The notes under the pieces were generated by a model. That model saw only the letters and a list, made by a program, of their open reading frames with translations, ran no database searches and was not told the origin of the DNA. Below, piece after piece: positions 25,475 to 34,880 of a stretch of 64,000 nt of DNA. The DNA lies in NCBI RefSeq assembly GCF_019598945.1, contig NZ_CP080598.1, forward strand, positions 372,001-436,000. The letters are read 5' to 3'. The first letter of the stretch is position 1. Each line of letters starts with the position of its first letter. The stretch is from Sphaerospermopsis torques-reginae ITEP-024. Its GTDB lineage: Bacteria > Cyanobacteriota > Cyanobacteriia > Cyanobacteriales > Nostocaceae. The translations under genes were made by a program, and so were the position numbers.

Positions 25475-26593
25475 TTAACATATTCTTGGAAGTTGATCAC
25501 CTACTAACATATCAACTATTCTTTCTGCACCAAAGGCGGTTTTTAATAATACTATTCCTGGGGGTTGGGGCAGAATTTCACCAATAATTGCTGCTTGTTT
25601 TCCGGCTGGGTGGTTTTGCATTGTTGATAATATTAAATCGGCTTTTTCTTTGGGTGCAATTATAACTAATTTACCTTCGTTGGCTAAATACAAAGGATCT
25701 AAACCCAAAATTTCACACATTCCATTAACTTCTTCTCGTACAGGAATGGCTTTTTCATTAATACTAATTCCCACATTTGCAGTCTGGGCAAATTCATTTA
25801 ATACTGTGGCTAAACCTCCTCTCGTTGCATCTCGCATAGCTTTAATTCCTGGACAAACATTAATAATTTCAGCAACTAATTCATGTAATGGTTGACAGTC
25901 GCTTTCTATATCTGTTTCTAATGCTAATTCTCCCCTGGCAATTAAAATGGCAGCACCATGATTTCCAATTTCTCCGTTAATAATTACCACATCACCTGGT
26001 TGAATATTTCGAGGAGAAATATCAATTCCTGTAGGAATAATACCAATACCAGCAGTATTAATAAAGAGTTTATCAGCACAACCACGATGGACGACTTTCG
26101 TATCTCCCGTCACTATTTGTACCTCTGCTTTTTGGGCAGCATTTTGCATACTTAACACAACTTTTCTGAGAGTTTCTAACTCTAAACCCTCCTCCAAAAT
26201 CATACTACAAGTGAGATATAAAGGCTTTGCACCACTCACAGCTAAATCATTAATAGTCCCATTAACCGCCAACTCCCCAATATCTGAACCTGGGAAAAAT
26301 AAAGGATCAACTACATAAGAATCAGTAGTGAAAGCTAACCTATTTCCTAACTGAGAAAGTTGAGATAAATCAAAACTCGCCTGATCTTCCAACTGTGATA
26401 AAATCGGATTATCAAAACTACTAACAAACACATCATTAATCAAATCTCTCATAGCCTTACCACCGCTACCATGAGATAAATTAATGTGAGTATCTTTCAC
26501 CTTATTAGCACGACGGCGCACCTGTTCAATTTTTTGAAATAGCGGATTTTTAACTTCTTGATTATTGTAAACTTCCATATTAAACATCTTCAT
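25475..26593 (-). CDS. hypE: Hydrogenase maturation protein HypE
   Basis: A 372-residue member of the PurM/SelD-like ATP-binding family. It dehydrates the carbamoyl group on its C-terminal Cys to a thiocyanate, the source of the CN ligands of the NiFe centre. It has INLSHGSGGKAMRDLI near the start, TTDSYVVDPLFFPGSDIGEL, and the required C-terminus LPRIC. The start could be ATG 26593 or the Met at residue 6 (MEVYNN). It sits between the tautomerase gene and hypA, with a repeat-containing gap before hypA. Confidence 0.97.
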   Translation of the reverse strand: MKMFNMEVYNNQEVKNPLFQKIEQVRRRANKVKDTHINLSHGSGGKAMRDLINDVFVSSFDNPILSQLEDQASFDLSQLSQLGNRLAFTTDSYVVDPLFFPGSDIGELAVNGTINDLAVSGAKPLYLTCSMILEEGLELETLRKVVLSMQNAAQKAEVQIVTGDTKVVHRGCADKLFINTAGIGIIPTGIDISPRNIQPGDVVIINGEIGNHGAAILIARGELALETDIESDCQPLHELVAEIINVCPGIKAMRDATRGGLATVLNEFAQTANVGISINEKAIPVREEVNGMCEILGLDPLYLANEGKLVIIAPKEKADLILSTMQNHPAGKQAAIIGEILPQPPGIVLLKTAFGAERIVDMLVGDQLPRIC

Positions 26594-26718
26594 CTTATAA
26601 ACTTCTTAACTTAAAAACCTTTCTTCTCTTCCTTTGTGTACTTTGCGTACTTTGCGGTTATAAAAAAAAGAATTGGTGCGTTACGATAACGCCAACGCAC
26701 CCTACAAAATACTACAAA
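26594..26718. repeat. Repeat-containing gap within the hyp operon
   Basis: Contains CTTTGTGTACTTTGCGTACT-type repeat sequence and ACGATAACGCCAACGCACC, a common dispersed element. No gene or clear terminator is seen, so the operon may continue through it. Confidence 0.5.
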
Positions 26719-26934
26719 CTACCTCCCAGTTTCCTCATGTCTACCGGCGTGTTTATCAGAATGTAAAACACCACCAACCGCCCAATTATCCCTTTCAAAC
26801 TCATCAATGTGAACAGTGATCCATTCTGGTTTTGTACCCAAAGCAGAAACCAAAGCATCTGTGACAGCTTGGGCTAATTTCCGCTTCTTTTCTATAGAGT
26901 GTCCTTTGGCAATTTGCACAGTTACAAATGGCAT
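26719..26934 (-). CDS. 4-oxalocrotonate tautomerase family protein in the hyp operon
   Basis: A 71-residue protein, MPFVTVQIAKGHSIEKKRKL, with the catalytic Pro right after the initiator Met and EWITVHIDEFERDNWAVGG, as in the small tautomerase (4-OT/DmpI) family. These enzymes use the N-terminal Pro as a general base in keto-enol tautomerisation and form hexamers. A tautomerase gene between hypD and hypE is also present in the Nostoc hyp cluster as I recall it, so this position is conserved, but a role in hydrogenase maturation has not been shown. Confidence 0.88.
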   Translation of the reverse strand: MPFVTVQIAKGHSIEKKRKLAQAVTDALVSALGTKPEWITVHIDEFERDNWAVGGVLHSDKHAGRHEETGR

Positions 26935-27039
26935 AATAATTTACCTTTAATCTACAATTTATAAGATCCCCGACTTCTTTTTTATATTCTCTATAAATGA
27001 ATACAATTATTGAAATAAATCAGGGACTTATGTGAGGTT

Positions 27040-28191
27040 TTAACTGACATTTGCAACTACTTGATTTTGCTTGTTGGCTTTTTTATCCATTGTTGCCAGT
27101 CTGCCATATTTATAATAAGCTGCACAAGCACCTTCAGAAGAAACCATACAAGCACCAATGGGATTTTCTGGTGTACAAGCTGTGCCAAATACTTTACATT
27201 CCCAAGGTTTTAAAACTCCTTTGAGAATATCACCACATTTACAGGCTTTATGATCGGGAACTGTTAAATTAGGAATAGCAAATTTAACTTCGGCATCAAA
27301 TTGGGCGTATTCTTCGCGTATTTGAAAACCAGAATTAGGGATTTCTCCTAAACCACGCCATGCAAATTTTTCACGGGGTTTAAAAACTTGATTCATGGCT
27401 GTTAATGCGTTTTTATTTCCTGCTTTTTCAACTAAGCGATTATATTGATTTTCTACTTGACAGCGATTTTCTACTATTTGTTTTAATAACATCCAAATAG
27501 ATTGGAAAATATCTAATGGTTCAAAGCCAGAAACAACGATGGGTTTATGATATTTTTGGGCAATAAATTCGTAAGGTTCTGTTCCTATGACCATACTTAC
27601 ATGACCTGGACCAACAAAACCATCAAGTTGTAAATCGGGATTTTCTAATAATGCTTGTAAGGCAGGAATTACTAATACATGATTAGCAAATAAACTAAAG
27701 TTAGTAATGTTTTCTGCGGCTGCTTGGAGAACTGTAAAAGCGGTACTGGGGGCGGTGGTTTCAAAACCTAAACCAAAGAAAACTATTTCTTTTTTTGGGT
27801 TTTCTTTGGCAATTTTTAAGCTATCCAAGGGTGAATAAACCATGCGGATATCTGCGCCTTGGGCTTTTGCTTGTAAGAGGCTGGTTTTTGAACCGGGTAC
27901 GCGCATGGCATCGCCAAAGGTGGTAAGGATGATGTGAGGATTTTGGGAGAGGGCGATCGCATCATCTATTCTACCTTTGGGCATCACACAAACTGGACAA
28001 CCTGGTCCATGAATTAGTTCGATATTATTGGGTAATATTTCTTCGATGCCGTATTTAAAAATTGAATGGGTATGACCTCCGCATACTTCCATGATTTTTA
28101 AATGTTTGTCTATTTGGCGGCTGAGTTTTTCTATTTCTTTTTGTAAGGCTTGGGCTTTTTCTGGGTTACGAAATTCATTTACATATTTCAT
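27040..28191 (-). CDS. hypD: Hydrogenase maturation protein HypD
   Basis: A 383-residue [4Fe-4S] protein that, with HypC, forms the scaffold on which Fe(CN)2CO is assembled. Conserved segments: MEVCGGHTHSIFKYG, HGPGCPVCVMP, FFGLGFETTAPSTAF, and the C-terminal cysteine cluster region KACKCGDILKGVLKPWEC plus GACMVSSEGACAAYYKY. Length is normal. A 91-bp gap with a repeat (GAACCACGTTAGCG) separates it from hypC upstream. Confidence 0.97.
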   Translation of the reverse strand: MKYVNEFRNPEKAQALQKEIEKLSRQIDKHLKIMEVCGGHTHSIFKYGIEEILPNNIELIHGPGCPVCVMPKGRIDDAIALSQNPHIILTTFGDAMRVPGSKTSLLQAKAQGADIRMVYSPLDSLKIAKENPKKEIVFFGLGFETTAPSTAFTVLQAAAENITNFSLFANHVLVIPALQALLENPDLQLDGFVGPGHVSMVIGTEPYEFIAQKYHKPIVVSGFEPLDIFQSIWMLLKQIVENRCQVENQYNRLVEKAGNKNALTAMNQVFKPREKFAWRGLGEIPNSGFQIREEYAQFDAEVKFAIPNLTVPDHKACKCGDILKGVLKPWECKVFGTACTPENPIGACMVSSEGACAAYYKYGRLATMDKKANKQNQVVANVS

Positions 28192-28282
28192 ATTTTTATT
28201 GAACCACGTTAGCGAAGCTTTCCGTAAGGATAGGCACGAAGGACACGAAGGAAGAGGAGGAAGGAATAAGAAAGGGAGGTTT

Positions 28283-28531
28283 TTATGTATAAGATGCGGC
28301 TATTTCTTGGAGAATTTTTAATGTTTCTGCTGCTTCTTGTTCGTTTATTCTGTTCATGGCAAAACCAACGTGAACGAGTACCCAGTCTCCTATACATTTT
28401 TCTGGTGGGTGTTGTTCGTCTACGATGCACGCTATGTTTATTTGGCGTTTAACTCCACCGACGTTAACCATCGCTAGTTTATGTTCTGGGTTGGTTATTT
28501 CTACAATTTGTCCTGGTATTCCTAAACACAT
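28283..28531 (-). CDS. hypC: Hydrogenase maturation chaperone HypC
   Basis: An 82-residue HypC/HupF-family chaperone starting MCLGIPGQIVEI, with the essential Cys2 that binds the iron precursor and the large subunit. It partners HypD. The later part, GDWVLVHVGFAMNRINEQEA, is also family-typical. It is in the hyp operon between hypF and hypD. Confidence 0.97.
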   Translation of the reverse strand: MCLGIPGQIVEITNPEHKLAMVNVGGVKRQINIACIVDEQHPPEKCIGDWVLVHVGFAMNRINEQEAAETLKILQEIAASYT

Positions 28532-28667
28532 TTTTTTATTTTCCTTTTTTATAAGAACCGCAGAGGCGCAGAAAACGCAGAGGTTTTAATTTAGAATGAG
28601 ATAAAAATCAAATTATTTAATTTTTATCTTTTTCTCTTTTTAACTGTCACCTGTCACCTGTCACCTG
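28532..28667. repeat. Short tandem repeats between hypF and hypC
   Basis: AACCGCAGAGGCGCAGA-type repeat (28555-28585) and four tandem GTCACCT heptamers (about 28645-28672). The heptamers run into the hypF 3' end, whose stop codon is read within them. Confidence 0.7.
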
Positions 28668-31010
28668 TCACCTCATACATTTAGCAGCAGCAATAACAGC
28701 TTGTCCTAATGATATTCCCCCATCGTTTGCTGGTACTAGGCTATGGGTGAGGACGTTTATTCCTAGTTTTTTTAAGTGTTTGGTTGTTTGTTGTAACAGT
28801 ATCCGGTTTTGAAATACTCCTCCTGTTAATGCCACCTGATTAATTTTGTGTTCTTGGGTTAGTTGTTTAACCATTTCTGTGATTAAAATAGCTAAACTTA
28901 TGTGAAATTTTGCAGCTATTTCTGATGGTGAAATTTGCCGCTTGAGGTCTTGCAATATTCCCTCCCACATTGGGGAAGGGTCTATATAATAAATTTTATC
29001 TAATTTTTCAATTTTAAAGGCATAGTTTATAGTTTCTTTATCATTGTTTAATATGTTAACATTAACTGTTGCCTCCATTTCTATAGCTGCCTGTCCTTCA
29101 TAGCTGCATTCTTCGCGACAAATACCTATAGCTGCTGCTACTGCATCAAATAACCGCCCAACTGATGATGCTAGGGGTGTATTAATACCTTGTTCTATCA
29201 TTTGATTCAGTAATTTTAATGGTTTATTTTCGAGATATTTAATAATTTCTAAATCAGCATATTTTTGTTTCATTTCTTCCCAATAAAATGCACTATTTAA
29301 GTGGGCGTAGGTATTTCTCCAAGGTTGATAAATTGCCTGTTTTCCTCCTATCATGGCTATGGGTTTAAATGTGGCTACTCTCTGAAATTTTTGATAGTCA
29401 GCTAATAAAAATTCTCCTCCCCATAATGTCCCATTTTCCCCATATCCTAACCCATCAAAGGCTATTCCTAATACTGGTTCTGTGTTTAAAGGTATGTGAT
29501 TTTCTGCTAAACAAGCAGCTATATGGGCGTGATGATGTTGAATTTCTGTGATTTTGATTTCGTTATTTATTGCTAATTCTTTTCCCAGTTTTGATGATAA
29601 ATATTCTGGGTGTTTATCAATAGCAATTATTTCTGGTTTATGTTCAAATAAATTCAGATATAAATTCAAGGTTTCTTGATAAGCATTAAAAGCAGCAGCG
29701 TTTTCTAAATCTCCTAAATGTTGGGATAAAATCGCCTCACCTTCTCTTAATAAACAAAAGGTATTTTTTAACTCACTACCCATTGCTAAAATTGGCGGTA
29801 CTTTCTCAAAACCAGATGGTAAAATAATCGGTGCTGGTGCATATCCCCGCGCACGTCTCAGGGTTTGAATTTTATCATCAATAACCCTCACAACTGAATC
29901 ATCAACCCGGTTGACAATATCCCGATTATGTAATAAAAAATAATCGGCTATTTTCCCTAACTTTGCTTTAGCATCTTCATTATTTATACATTGGGGTTCA
30001 TCAGAAATATTACCGCTAGTTAAAACTATGGGGCGGTTCATTCTTCTAAGAATTAAATGATGTAAAGGCGTATAGGGTAACATAAACCCTAACGTATTTT
30101 GTCCTGGTGCAACTGATAAAGCTACTTGTTTTTCATCTTTCACATTTAATAAAACAATAGGTGCAGCAGGACTGGTTAATAAAGTTTTTTCTAAATCAGA
30201 AACATGACAATATTCAGATATAATATTGATATCCCTAGCCATCAAAGCAAAAGGTTTATGATAACGTCTTTTCCGTTCTCTTAACTTTTGTACCGCAGTT
30301 TCTTGAGTTGCATCACAAGCTAAATGAAAACCACCCAAACCTTTAATAGCGACAATTTCCCCCTTTTGTAATAAAGTACAAACCGCATCCACATCATCCA
30401 ACATTGAAAACATATCCGCAATAACAGCTTTACCATCAGCACGTTCTAACCATGCACTTGGACCACACTTAAAACACGCCACAGGTTGGGCATGAAAACG
30501 CCTATTTTCCACATCTTGATATTCATTTTCACAGTCTCCACACATTGGAAACTTAACCATACTCGTATTATTTCTATCATAAGGAATAGCCCGAATAATA
30601 GTTAACCTGGGACCGCAATGAGTACAGTTTGTAAAAGGATAACGAAAATAACGACTAAAAGGATCAAAAATTTCTTTCTGACATTGAGAACAAGTAGCCG
30701 CATCAGGAGAAATTTCCGTTTTCACCACAGTATTCACACTATGAGAAATCACAAAATCATCAACATCAAAATCACCCAAATATGGACTTATAATTAACTC
30801 ATTAATCCTCGCCAAAGGTGGACATTCTTGATATAATTTATCTACAAACTCAGTAATTTTTTCCTCACTACCAAAAACCCGAATTAAAACACCCTCACCA
30901 TCATTACAAACATCACCTTTTAAACCACAAACTTTCGCCAACCGATAAACAGTAGGACGAAAACCCACACCTTGAACAATACCCTTAACCCTAATTTCCT
31001 CTTTTATCAT
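28668..31010 (-). CDS. hypF: Carbamoyltransferase HypF
   Basis: A 780-residue four-domain enzyme that makes carbamoyl-AMP from carbamoyl phosphate and transfers the carbamoyl group to HypE. Order: acylphosphatase domain (VKGIVQGVGFRPTVYR, residues about 9-24), two zinc-finger-like pairs (CSQCQKEIF, NCTHCGPR, CGDCENEY and ACFKCGPS), a YrdC-like domain (GEIVAIKGLGGFHLACDA and PLHHLILRRM), and a Kae1-like C-terminal domain with EIQHHHAHIAACLAEN. Length is as usual. First of the hyp genes proper; the NHL-repeat gene lies 45 bp upstream. Confidence 0.97.
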   Translation of the reverse strand: MIKEEIRVKGIVQGVGFRPTVYRLAKVCGLKGDVCNDGEGVLIRVFGSEEKITEFVDKLYQECPPLARINELIISPYLGDFDVDDFVISHSVNTVVKTEISPDAATCSQCQKEIFDPFSRYFRYPFTNCTHCGPRLTIIRAIPYDRNNTSMVKFPMCGDCENEYQDVENRRFHAQPVACFKCGPSAWLERADGKAVIADMFSMLDDVDAVCTLLQKGEIVAIKGLGGFHLACDATQETAVQKLRERKRRYHKPFALMARDINIISEYCHVSDLEKTLLTSPAAPIVLLNVKDEKQVALSVAPGQNTLGFMLPYTPLHHLILRRMNRPIVLTSGNISDEPQCINNEDAKAKLGKIADYFLLHNRDIVNRVDDSVVRVIDDKIQTLRRARGYAPAPIILPSGFEKVPPILAMGSELKNTFCLLREGEAILSQHLGDLENAAAFNAYQETLNLYLNLFEHKPEIIAIDKHPEYLSSKLGKELAINNEIKITEIQHHHAHIAACLAENHIPLNTEPVLGIAFDGLGYGENGTLWGGEFLLADYQKFQRVATFKPIAMIGGKQAIYQPWRNTYAHLNSAFYWEEMKQKYADLEIIKYLENKPLKLLNQMIEQGINTPLASSVGRLFDAVAAAIGICREECSYEGQAAIEMEATVNVNILNNDKETINYAFKIEKLDKIYYIDPSPMWEGILQDLKRQISPSEIAAKFHISLAILITEMVKQLTQEHKINQVALTGGVFQNRILLQQTTKHLKKLGINVLTHSLVPANDGGISLGQAVIAAAKCMR

Positions 31011-31055
31011 CCTTCCCTCTCTGCGTTCTCTGCGTCTCTGCGTGAAATAAAAAAA

Positions 31056-32219
31056 TTAAAAAATCAAAACTCGATTATTCCCAGAATCAGAAACTACCAT
31101 ATTTTCCCCACAAACCTTAATTCCGTAACACCAATTTAAACTTTCCCTAGTTGGTAAACCAAAATTCTTATTTTCACTCTTACTCGTAAAATTATCCTGT
31201 CCAAAAACCCCATCAGCATCCGCACCCTGTAACAAAAAAATATCTTCCCTTTTCCTCCATCCTAACAAACGAGAATTAGCAGTATCAGCAACTATTAAAT
31301 AATCTTCCCAAATATCTACACCATAGGGCATACTTAAACTACTACGACTCGGAAAATAAACACCTTGATTTAATTCCACAAAATTAAAATTTTTCTGTCC
31401 TAAAACAACTTCACAAGGACTATTATTTTCTGTGGGTATTCCTTCCCAAATCATCACCCGATTATTACCCGCATCTGTCACTACTAAATTATCATTCCAA
31501 ATCGTGATATCATGACACCAACGCATACTAGCAGCAGTGGGAGAACCGCCCCCGTTTTCATTACGAGAAATCATGTTTGGTTGTCCCAAAACTATATCCG
31601 CAGGTTGTCCATTTTCTGTAGGTAAACTATGCCAAATTAATAATCTTCTATTTCCAGTATCAGCAACCAATAATTGATTTTTATAACATAAAATCCCATA
31701 AGGCCAATGTAAAGTATTAGCTGCTGGTTGTTGAGTTCCCCGGTTAGGTTCATTATCAATAAAATTACTTTGTCCTAATACTAAATCTGCGGGTTGATTA
31801 TTTGCTTCTGGGAGATTATACCATATTAAAATTCTGTGATTCCAAGCATCAGCAACAGCTAAACCATTACCATATTTACAAATACCTGTAGGCACACTAA
31901 ATGTATTTTTTCCTGGTGTACTTTTGGCGTTTTGTCCTTCACTAAAAAAATCGGTTTGTCCGATAATTAAATCTGCCGGTTGGTTATCTTTTGTGGGTAA
32001 ATTTCGCCATCCTAATAACCGATGATGTCCTGTATCTGACACCCATAATGGTCCAGTTGGTGAGATTAAACAAGCTGCACGGGGTCCGAACATTGTTGAG
32101 GGTGTGGGTGCAAGGGGTATGGTTATTTGTTCGGGTTTGTTAGGGTTTCCTAAGATGATTTTTGCAGGTTGGGAAAATGGGGGTAAATAGGGTATTTTTT
32201 CGGTGGGATGATTTAACAT
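31056..32219 (-). CDS. NHL-repeat beta-propeller protein of the extended hyp operon
   Basis: A 387-residue protein with about six copies of an NHL-like repeat of the form VADTGNRRLLIWHSLPTENG followed by QPADIVLGQPN. It should fold as a beta-propeller used for protein contacts. There is no signal peptide. Its place just upstream of hypF, and downstream of a NifU/Rieske gene, matches the five-gene extension (asr0689-alr0693) reported beside hyp in Nostoc PCC 7120 and proposed to help mature the hydrogenase small subunit. That function is proposal, not proof. Confidence 0.85.
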   Translation of the reverse strand: MLNHPTEKIPYLPPFSQPAKIILGNPNKPEQITIPLAPTPSTMFGPRAACLISPTGPLWVSDTGHHRLLGWRNLPTKDNQPADLIIGQTDFFSEGQNAKSTPGKNTFSVPTGICKYGNGLAVADAWNHRILIWYNLPEANNQPADLVLGQSNFIDNEPNRGTQQPAANTLHWPYGILCYKNQLLVADTGNRRLLIWHSLPTENGQPADIVLGQPNMISRNENGGGSPTAASMRWCHDITIWNDNLVVTDAGNNRVMIWEGIPTENNSPCEVVLGQKNFNFVELNQGVYFPSRSSLSMPYGVDIWEDYLIVADTANSRLLGWRKREDIFLLQGADADGVFGQDNFTSKSENKNFGLPTRESLNWCYGIKVCGENMVVSDSGNNRVLIF

Positions 32220-32365
32220 TTATGGATTTCAATAGTAAAAATTGGAAGCTTTATATTAATTTATTTAATATTTATATAATTTGGTGTTTAATTAATTACA
32301 TTTTCAGACAGAAAATATACAAATAAATATGATAATATCAAGAAATACCATCAACTGAGAGGATA

Positions 32366-33157
32366 GTGAAAATGTATCAAACAGATCCACCACTTTCCCC
32401 CAAAGAAACATTACCAACCATGTATGATCTTCCTAGCGAAGATCCAGAGGAGGCTGGTTTGCCAGATCAATTTCATCTTCTACAACCACAATTATTAACT
32501 GATACATTCCAACCCAAAAATTATCTTTTCGCAGAGATATTTACTGGCAGCGACATCAATCTTTATTATGATGTGCGTCATACATTATGGTACAAAAGAC
32601 CAGATTGGTTTGCGGCTTTAGGTGTACCAAATTTGTATGAAAATAGGGATTTAAGATTAAGTTATGTAGTGTGGCAAGAAGGAGTTAACCCTTATATTGT
32701 TGTAGAATTGCTATCACCAGGAACAGAAAAGGAAGACTTGGGGCAAACTTTACGAGATGTAGAAAAACCGCCTACAAAATGGGAAGTTTATGAACAAATT
32801 TTGAGAGTTCCTTATTATGCAATATTTGATAGGTACAAGTCAGAATTTAAGATGTTTCAACTCAATGGATCTCGTTATTCTGAAGTCAATTTATCAGATA
32901 ATCGCTTTTGGATGCCAGATATAGAAATCGGTTTAGGTGTGTGGATAGGTAACTATAAAGGTGTAGAAATGCCTTGGTTACGCTGGTATGATGCTGAGAG
33001 AAATTGGGTTTTAACTGTTGAAGAACAAAAAACTAAATTACTTGAGGAGGAAAAAATTAAACTCAATCAAACAACTCAACAACTTGAGGAGGAAAGACTA
33101 AAAACAGAAAAATTACTCGCTCAGTTGAAATCTTTGGGTATAGAACCTAATTTATAA
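32366..33157 (+). CDS. Uma2 family (DUF820) putative restriction-endonuclease-fold protein
   Basis: A 263-residue Uma2 protein with the PD-(D/E)xK-like core: RPDWFAALGV, LSYVVWQEGVNPYIVVELLS, YEQILRVPYYAIFD. A C-terminal coiled coil (about 215-260, Glu/Lys/Gln-rich) follows. Uma2 proteins are very abundant in cyanobacteria and their role is unknown; many look mobile. It is on the plus strand, opposite to the hyp operon, and splits the NHL-repeat gene from the NifU/Rieske gene. An AGAGAGGATAG ribosome binding site precedes ATG 32372 or 32366. Confidence 0.85.
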   Translation: MKMYQTDPPLSPKETLPTMYDLPSEDPEEAGLPDQFHLLQPQLLTDTFQPKNYLFAEIFTGSDINLYYDVRHTLWYKRPDWFAALGVPNLYENRDLRLSYVVWQEGVNPYIVVELLSPGTEKEDLGQTLRDVEKPPTKWEVYEQILRVPYYAIFDRYKSEFKMFQLNGSRYSEVNLSDNRFWMPDIEIGLGVWIGNYKGVEMPWLRWYDAERNWVLTVEEQKTKLLEEEKIKLNQTTQQLEEERLKTEKLLAQLKSLGIEPNL

Positions 33158-33170
33158 CACAAAATGGATA

Positions 33171-33202
33171 GATCCCGGACTTATTTAATAAGTTTGGGAT
33201 CT
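33171..33202. repeat. Dispersed hairpin (same family as 2671-2697)
   Basis: GATCCCGGACTTATT and AATAAGTTTGGGATC form a stem with two mismatches between the convergent Uma2 and NifU/Rieske genes. It probably serves as a two-way terminator. The sequence before it (AAAATGGATA) is shared with the copy at 51417. Confidence 0.55.
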
Positions 33203-33241
33203 GGATCTTGCGTTTTTTAAGGTTTACCTACTTATCAAACT

Positions 33242-34048
33242 TTAAACCTGCACATACACCTTATCACCCTTAACCCTCACCTCATAACTTTGTAGAGAAA
33301 CATCAGGAACAGTTAAACATTTACCTGTGTTTAAATCATATTCAAATTGATGGGATGCACAGGTAATAATCCCATTTTCTACTTTACCTTTATCTAAAGG
33401 AAAACCTAAATGAGAACAAGCATTACGATAACATTTTATGTTATCACCTTTTCGGTGTAAAATCACGTTCTGATTTTCAACTCTTACTGCTAATATTTGA
33501 TTTTCAGGAATTTCATTAATATTCGCAACTCTCTCCCAATATGAATTTGTAGGAATAGCAGCGGTTGTAGAATTAGGAGTATTATTAACAGCTACAATTT
33601 TAGTAATTTCTGGACAATGTTTTTTAATTGTTTGTTCTACCAGTTGCGTTAATGTTAAAGTAGAAGATGCACAATTACTACAACTACCAATTAATTTAAT
33701 CTCAACTGTATCCGGTGGTTTAATAGCAACTAATTCTACATCCCCATTATGACTTTGTAAACTAGGGCGAATTTCCGCTAATGCTGTTTTTATCCGTTCT
33801 GATAATGGCGGTTTCACCAAGTTGTGATATAACAAAACTGCATAAACAATATCATCATCTACAGCGTTGCGTAAAGCTGCTAAATTATCTTTTTTCAGAC
33901 TTTTAATTAAATTAGTTAATGCCGCTTTATGTAAAGCCTCAACCGCACTTTTTAAACCCACAGCTACACATCTTTGGCTTTCATCCCATTCAGCAATAAT
34001 CGCTTCAAATCTTTGAATATCTGATATTAATTCATTCAAATCATTCAT
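33242..34048 (-). CDS. NifU-like / Rieske [2Fe-2S] fusion protein of the extended hyp operon
   Basis: A 268-residue protein with three parts: an N-terminal helical region (1-80), a NifU C-terminal-type domain (about 83-150, with the GSCSNCASS CxxC scaffold), and a Rieske ferredoxin domain (about 165-268) with the cluster ligands in ACSHLGFPL (CxH) and CASHQFEYD (CxxH). It could assemble or pass Fe-S clusters or electrons to the hydrogenase small subunit. Context and architecture match the alr0692-type gene of Nostoc as recalled. The domain calls are firm; the role is inferred. Confidence 0.85.
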   Translation of the reverse strand: MNDLNELISDIQRFEAIIAEWDESQRCVAVGLKSAVEALHKAALTNLIKSLKKDNLAALRNAVDDDIVYAVLLYHNLVKPPLSERIKTALAEIRPSLQSHNGDVELVAIKPPDTVEIKLIGSCSNCASSTLTLTQLVEQTIKKHCPEITKIVAVNNTPNSTTAAIPTNSYWERVANINEIPENQILAVRVENQNVILHRKGDNIKCYRNACSHLGFPLDKGKVENGIITCASHQFEYDLNTGKCLTVPDVSLQSYEVRVKGDKVYVQV

Positions 34049-34216
34049 AAAAATCTGTGTTTATATGTAGATTATATAACAAATGAAAATGATAAAATGA
34101 AACAGCCAAAGGCTTTTATCACTGTCACCTGTCACCTGTTCACTGTCACCTAGTATAATAAAACAATCCCCCAGATAAATCTGTAGGGATTGATAACTTT
34201 TATAATTGTTAATAGA

Positions 34217-34441
34217 TCATTTCATGCGGAAATCTTTCAGCAGAAAAGGCATCATTAAACCTGTAACTAAACTAGCTACAGTAATAGGAATACAAAGGGG
34301 AATTGATGCCTGTGCTAATAAAACTAATAATACAGTACCAATACCACTAGCTAGTATTGTTTGACGCAGAAAATAGAGCGGATCACGAAATAATTTACCC
34401 TTGAGAAATAATCTCAGAGAAAACCAGCCTAATTCTAACAT
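34217..34441 (-). CDS. Small membrane protein of the extended hyp operon
   Basis: A 74-residue protein with a hydrophobic second half forming one or two spans (ILASGIGTVLLVLLAQASIP, then ITVASLVTGLMMPFLL). The N-terminal 25 residues are basic and aromatic (FSLRLFLKGKLFRDPLYFLR). It is 11 bp downstream of the other small membrane protein, so probably co-translated. No characterised family recognised; similar small genes stand next to hyp/hup in other Nostocales. Confidence 0.7.
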   Translation of the reverse strand: MLELGWFSLRLFLKGKLFRDPLYFLRQTILASGIGTVLLVLLAQASIPLCIPITVASLVTGLMMPFLLKDFRMK

Positions 34442-34452
34442 ATATCCTCCTA

Positions 34453-34713
34453 TTAGTTACCTAAAATGTTTAAGATTAACAACCCTAAAATTAGGGTGGG
34501 AATTACACCAGCAGGGGCAAATAAACTACCAATAGTGGCAGAAAATTTATAGCCTAAATCTTTACCAGCTAAAATCATTCCACCAATTGCACCACCTACC
34601 ATTGATAAGATTACGGCAATGGCTAACCAAGCTAATGCTGTGGTAAAATTGAGGTCGGTATTTAAACTATAAACGAAATCTCTCAATGCTGGGTTGTTGA
34701 CAAAATCGAACAT
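34453..34713 (-). CDS. Small two-span membrane protein of the extended hyp operon
   Basis: An 86-residue protein with two transmembrane segments (AWLAIAVILSMVGGAIGGMI and GVIPTLILGLLILNIL) joined by a Gly-rich loop. A good ribosome binding site (AGGAGA) is seen on the coding strand before ATG 34713. It precedes the 74-residue membrane protein and the NifU/Rieske gene. Function unknown; possibly anchors HupSL or its maturation factors at the membrane, which is speculation. Confidence 0.7.
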   Translation of the reverse strand: MFDFVNNPALRDFVYSLNTDLNFTTALAWLAIAVILSMVGGAIGGMILAGKDLGYKFSATIGSLFAPAGVIPTLILGLLILNILGN

Positions 34714-34880
34714 CTTTATTTCTCCTATTTGTTGACAAGTTAATGGTCATTTTTCAGGATGAATCAGATTCATCAAGTTGTTTAATTTGATATTAAAACC
34801 TGATTAATGAAACCTGATTCAAATACTTGCTTATCTCAATTTTTGATGCAAGTAAATATTCTGACTCTTGACTCCTGTAC

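Noticed and set aside
28209-28430. Arg-rich frame overlapping hypC on the same strand
   Set aside because: Shifted frame of hypC plus repeat; no family similarity.
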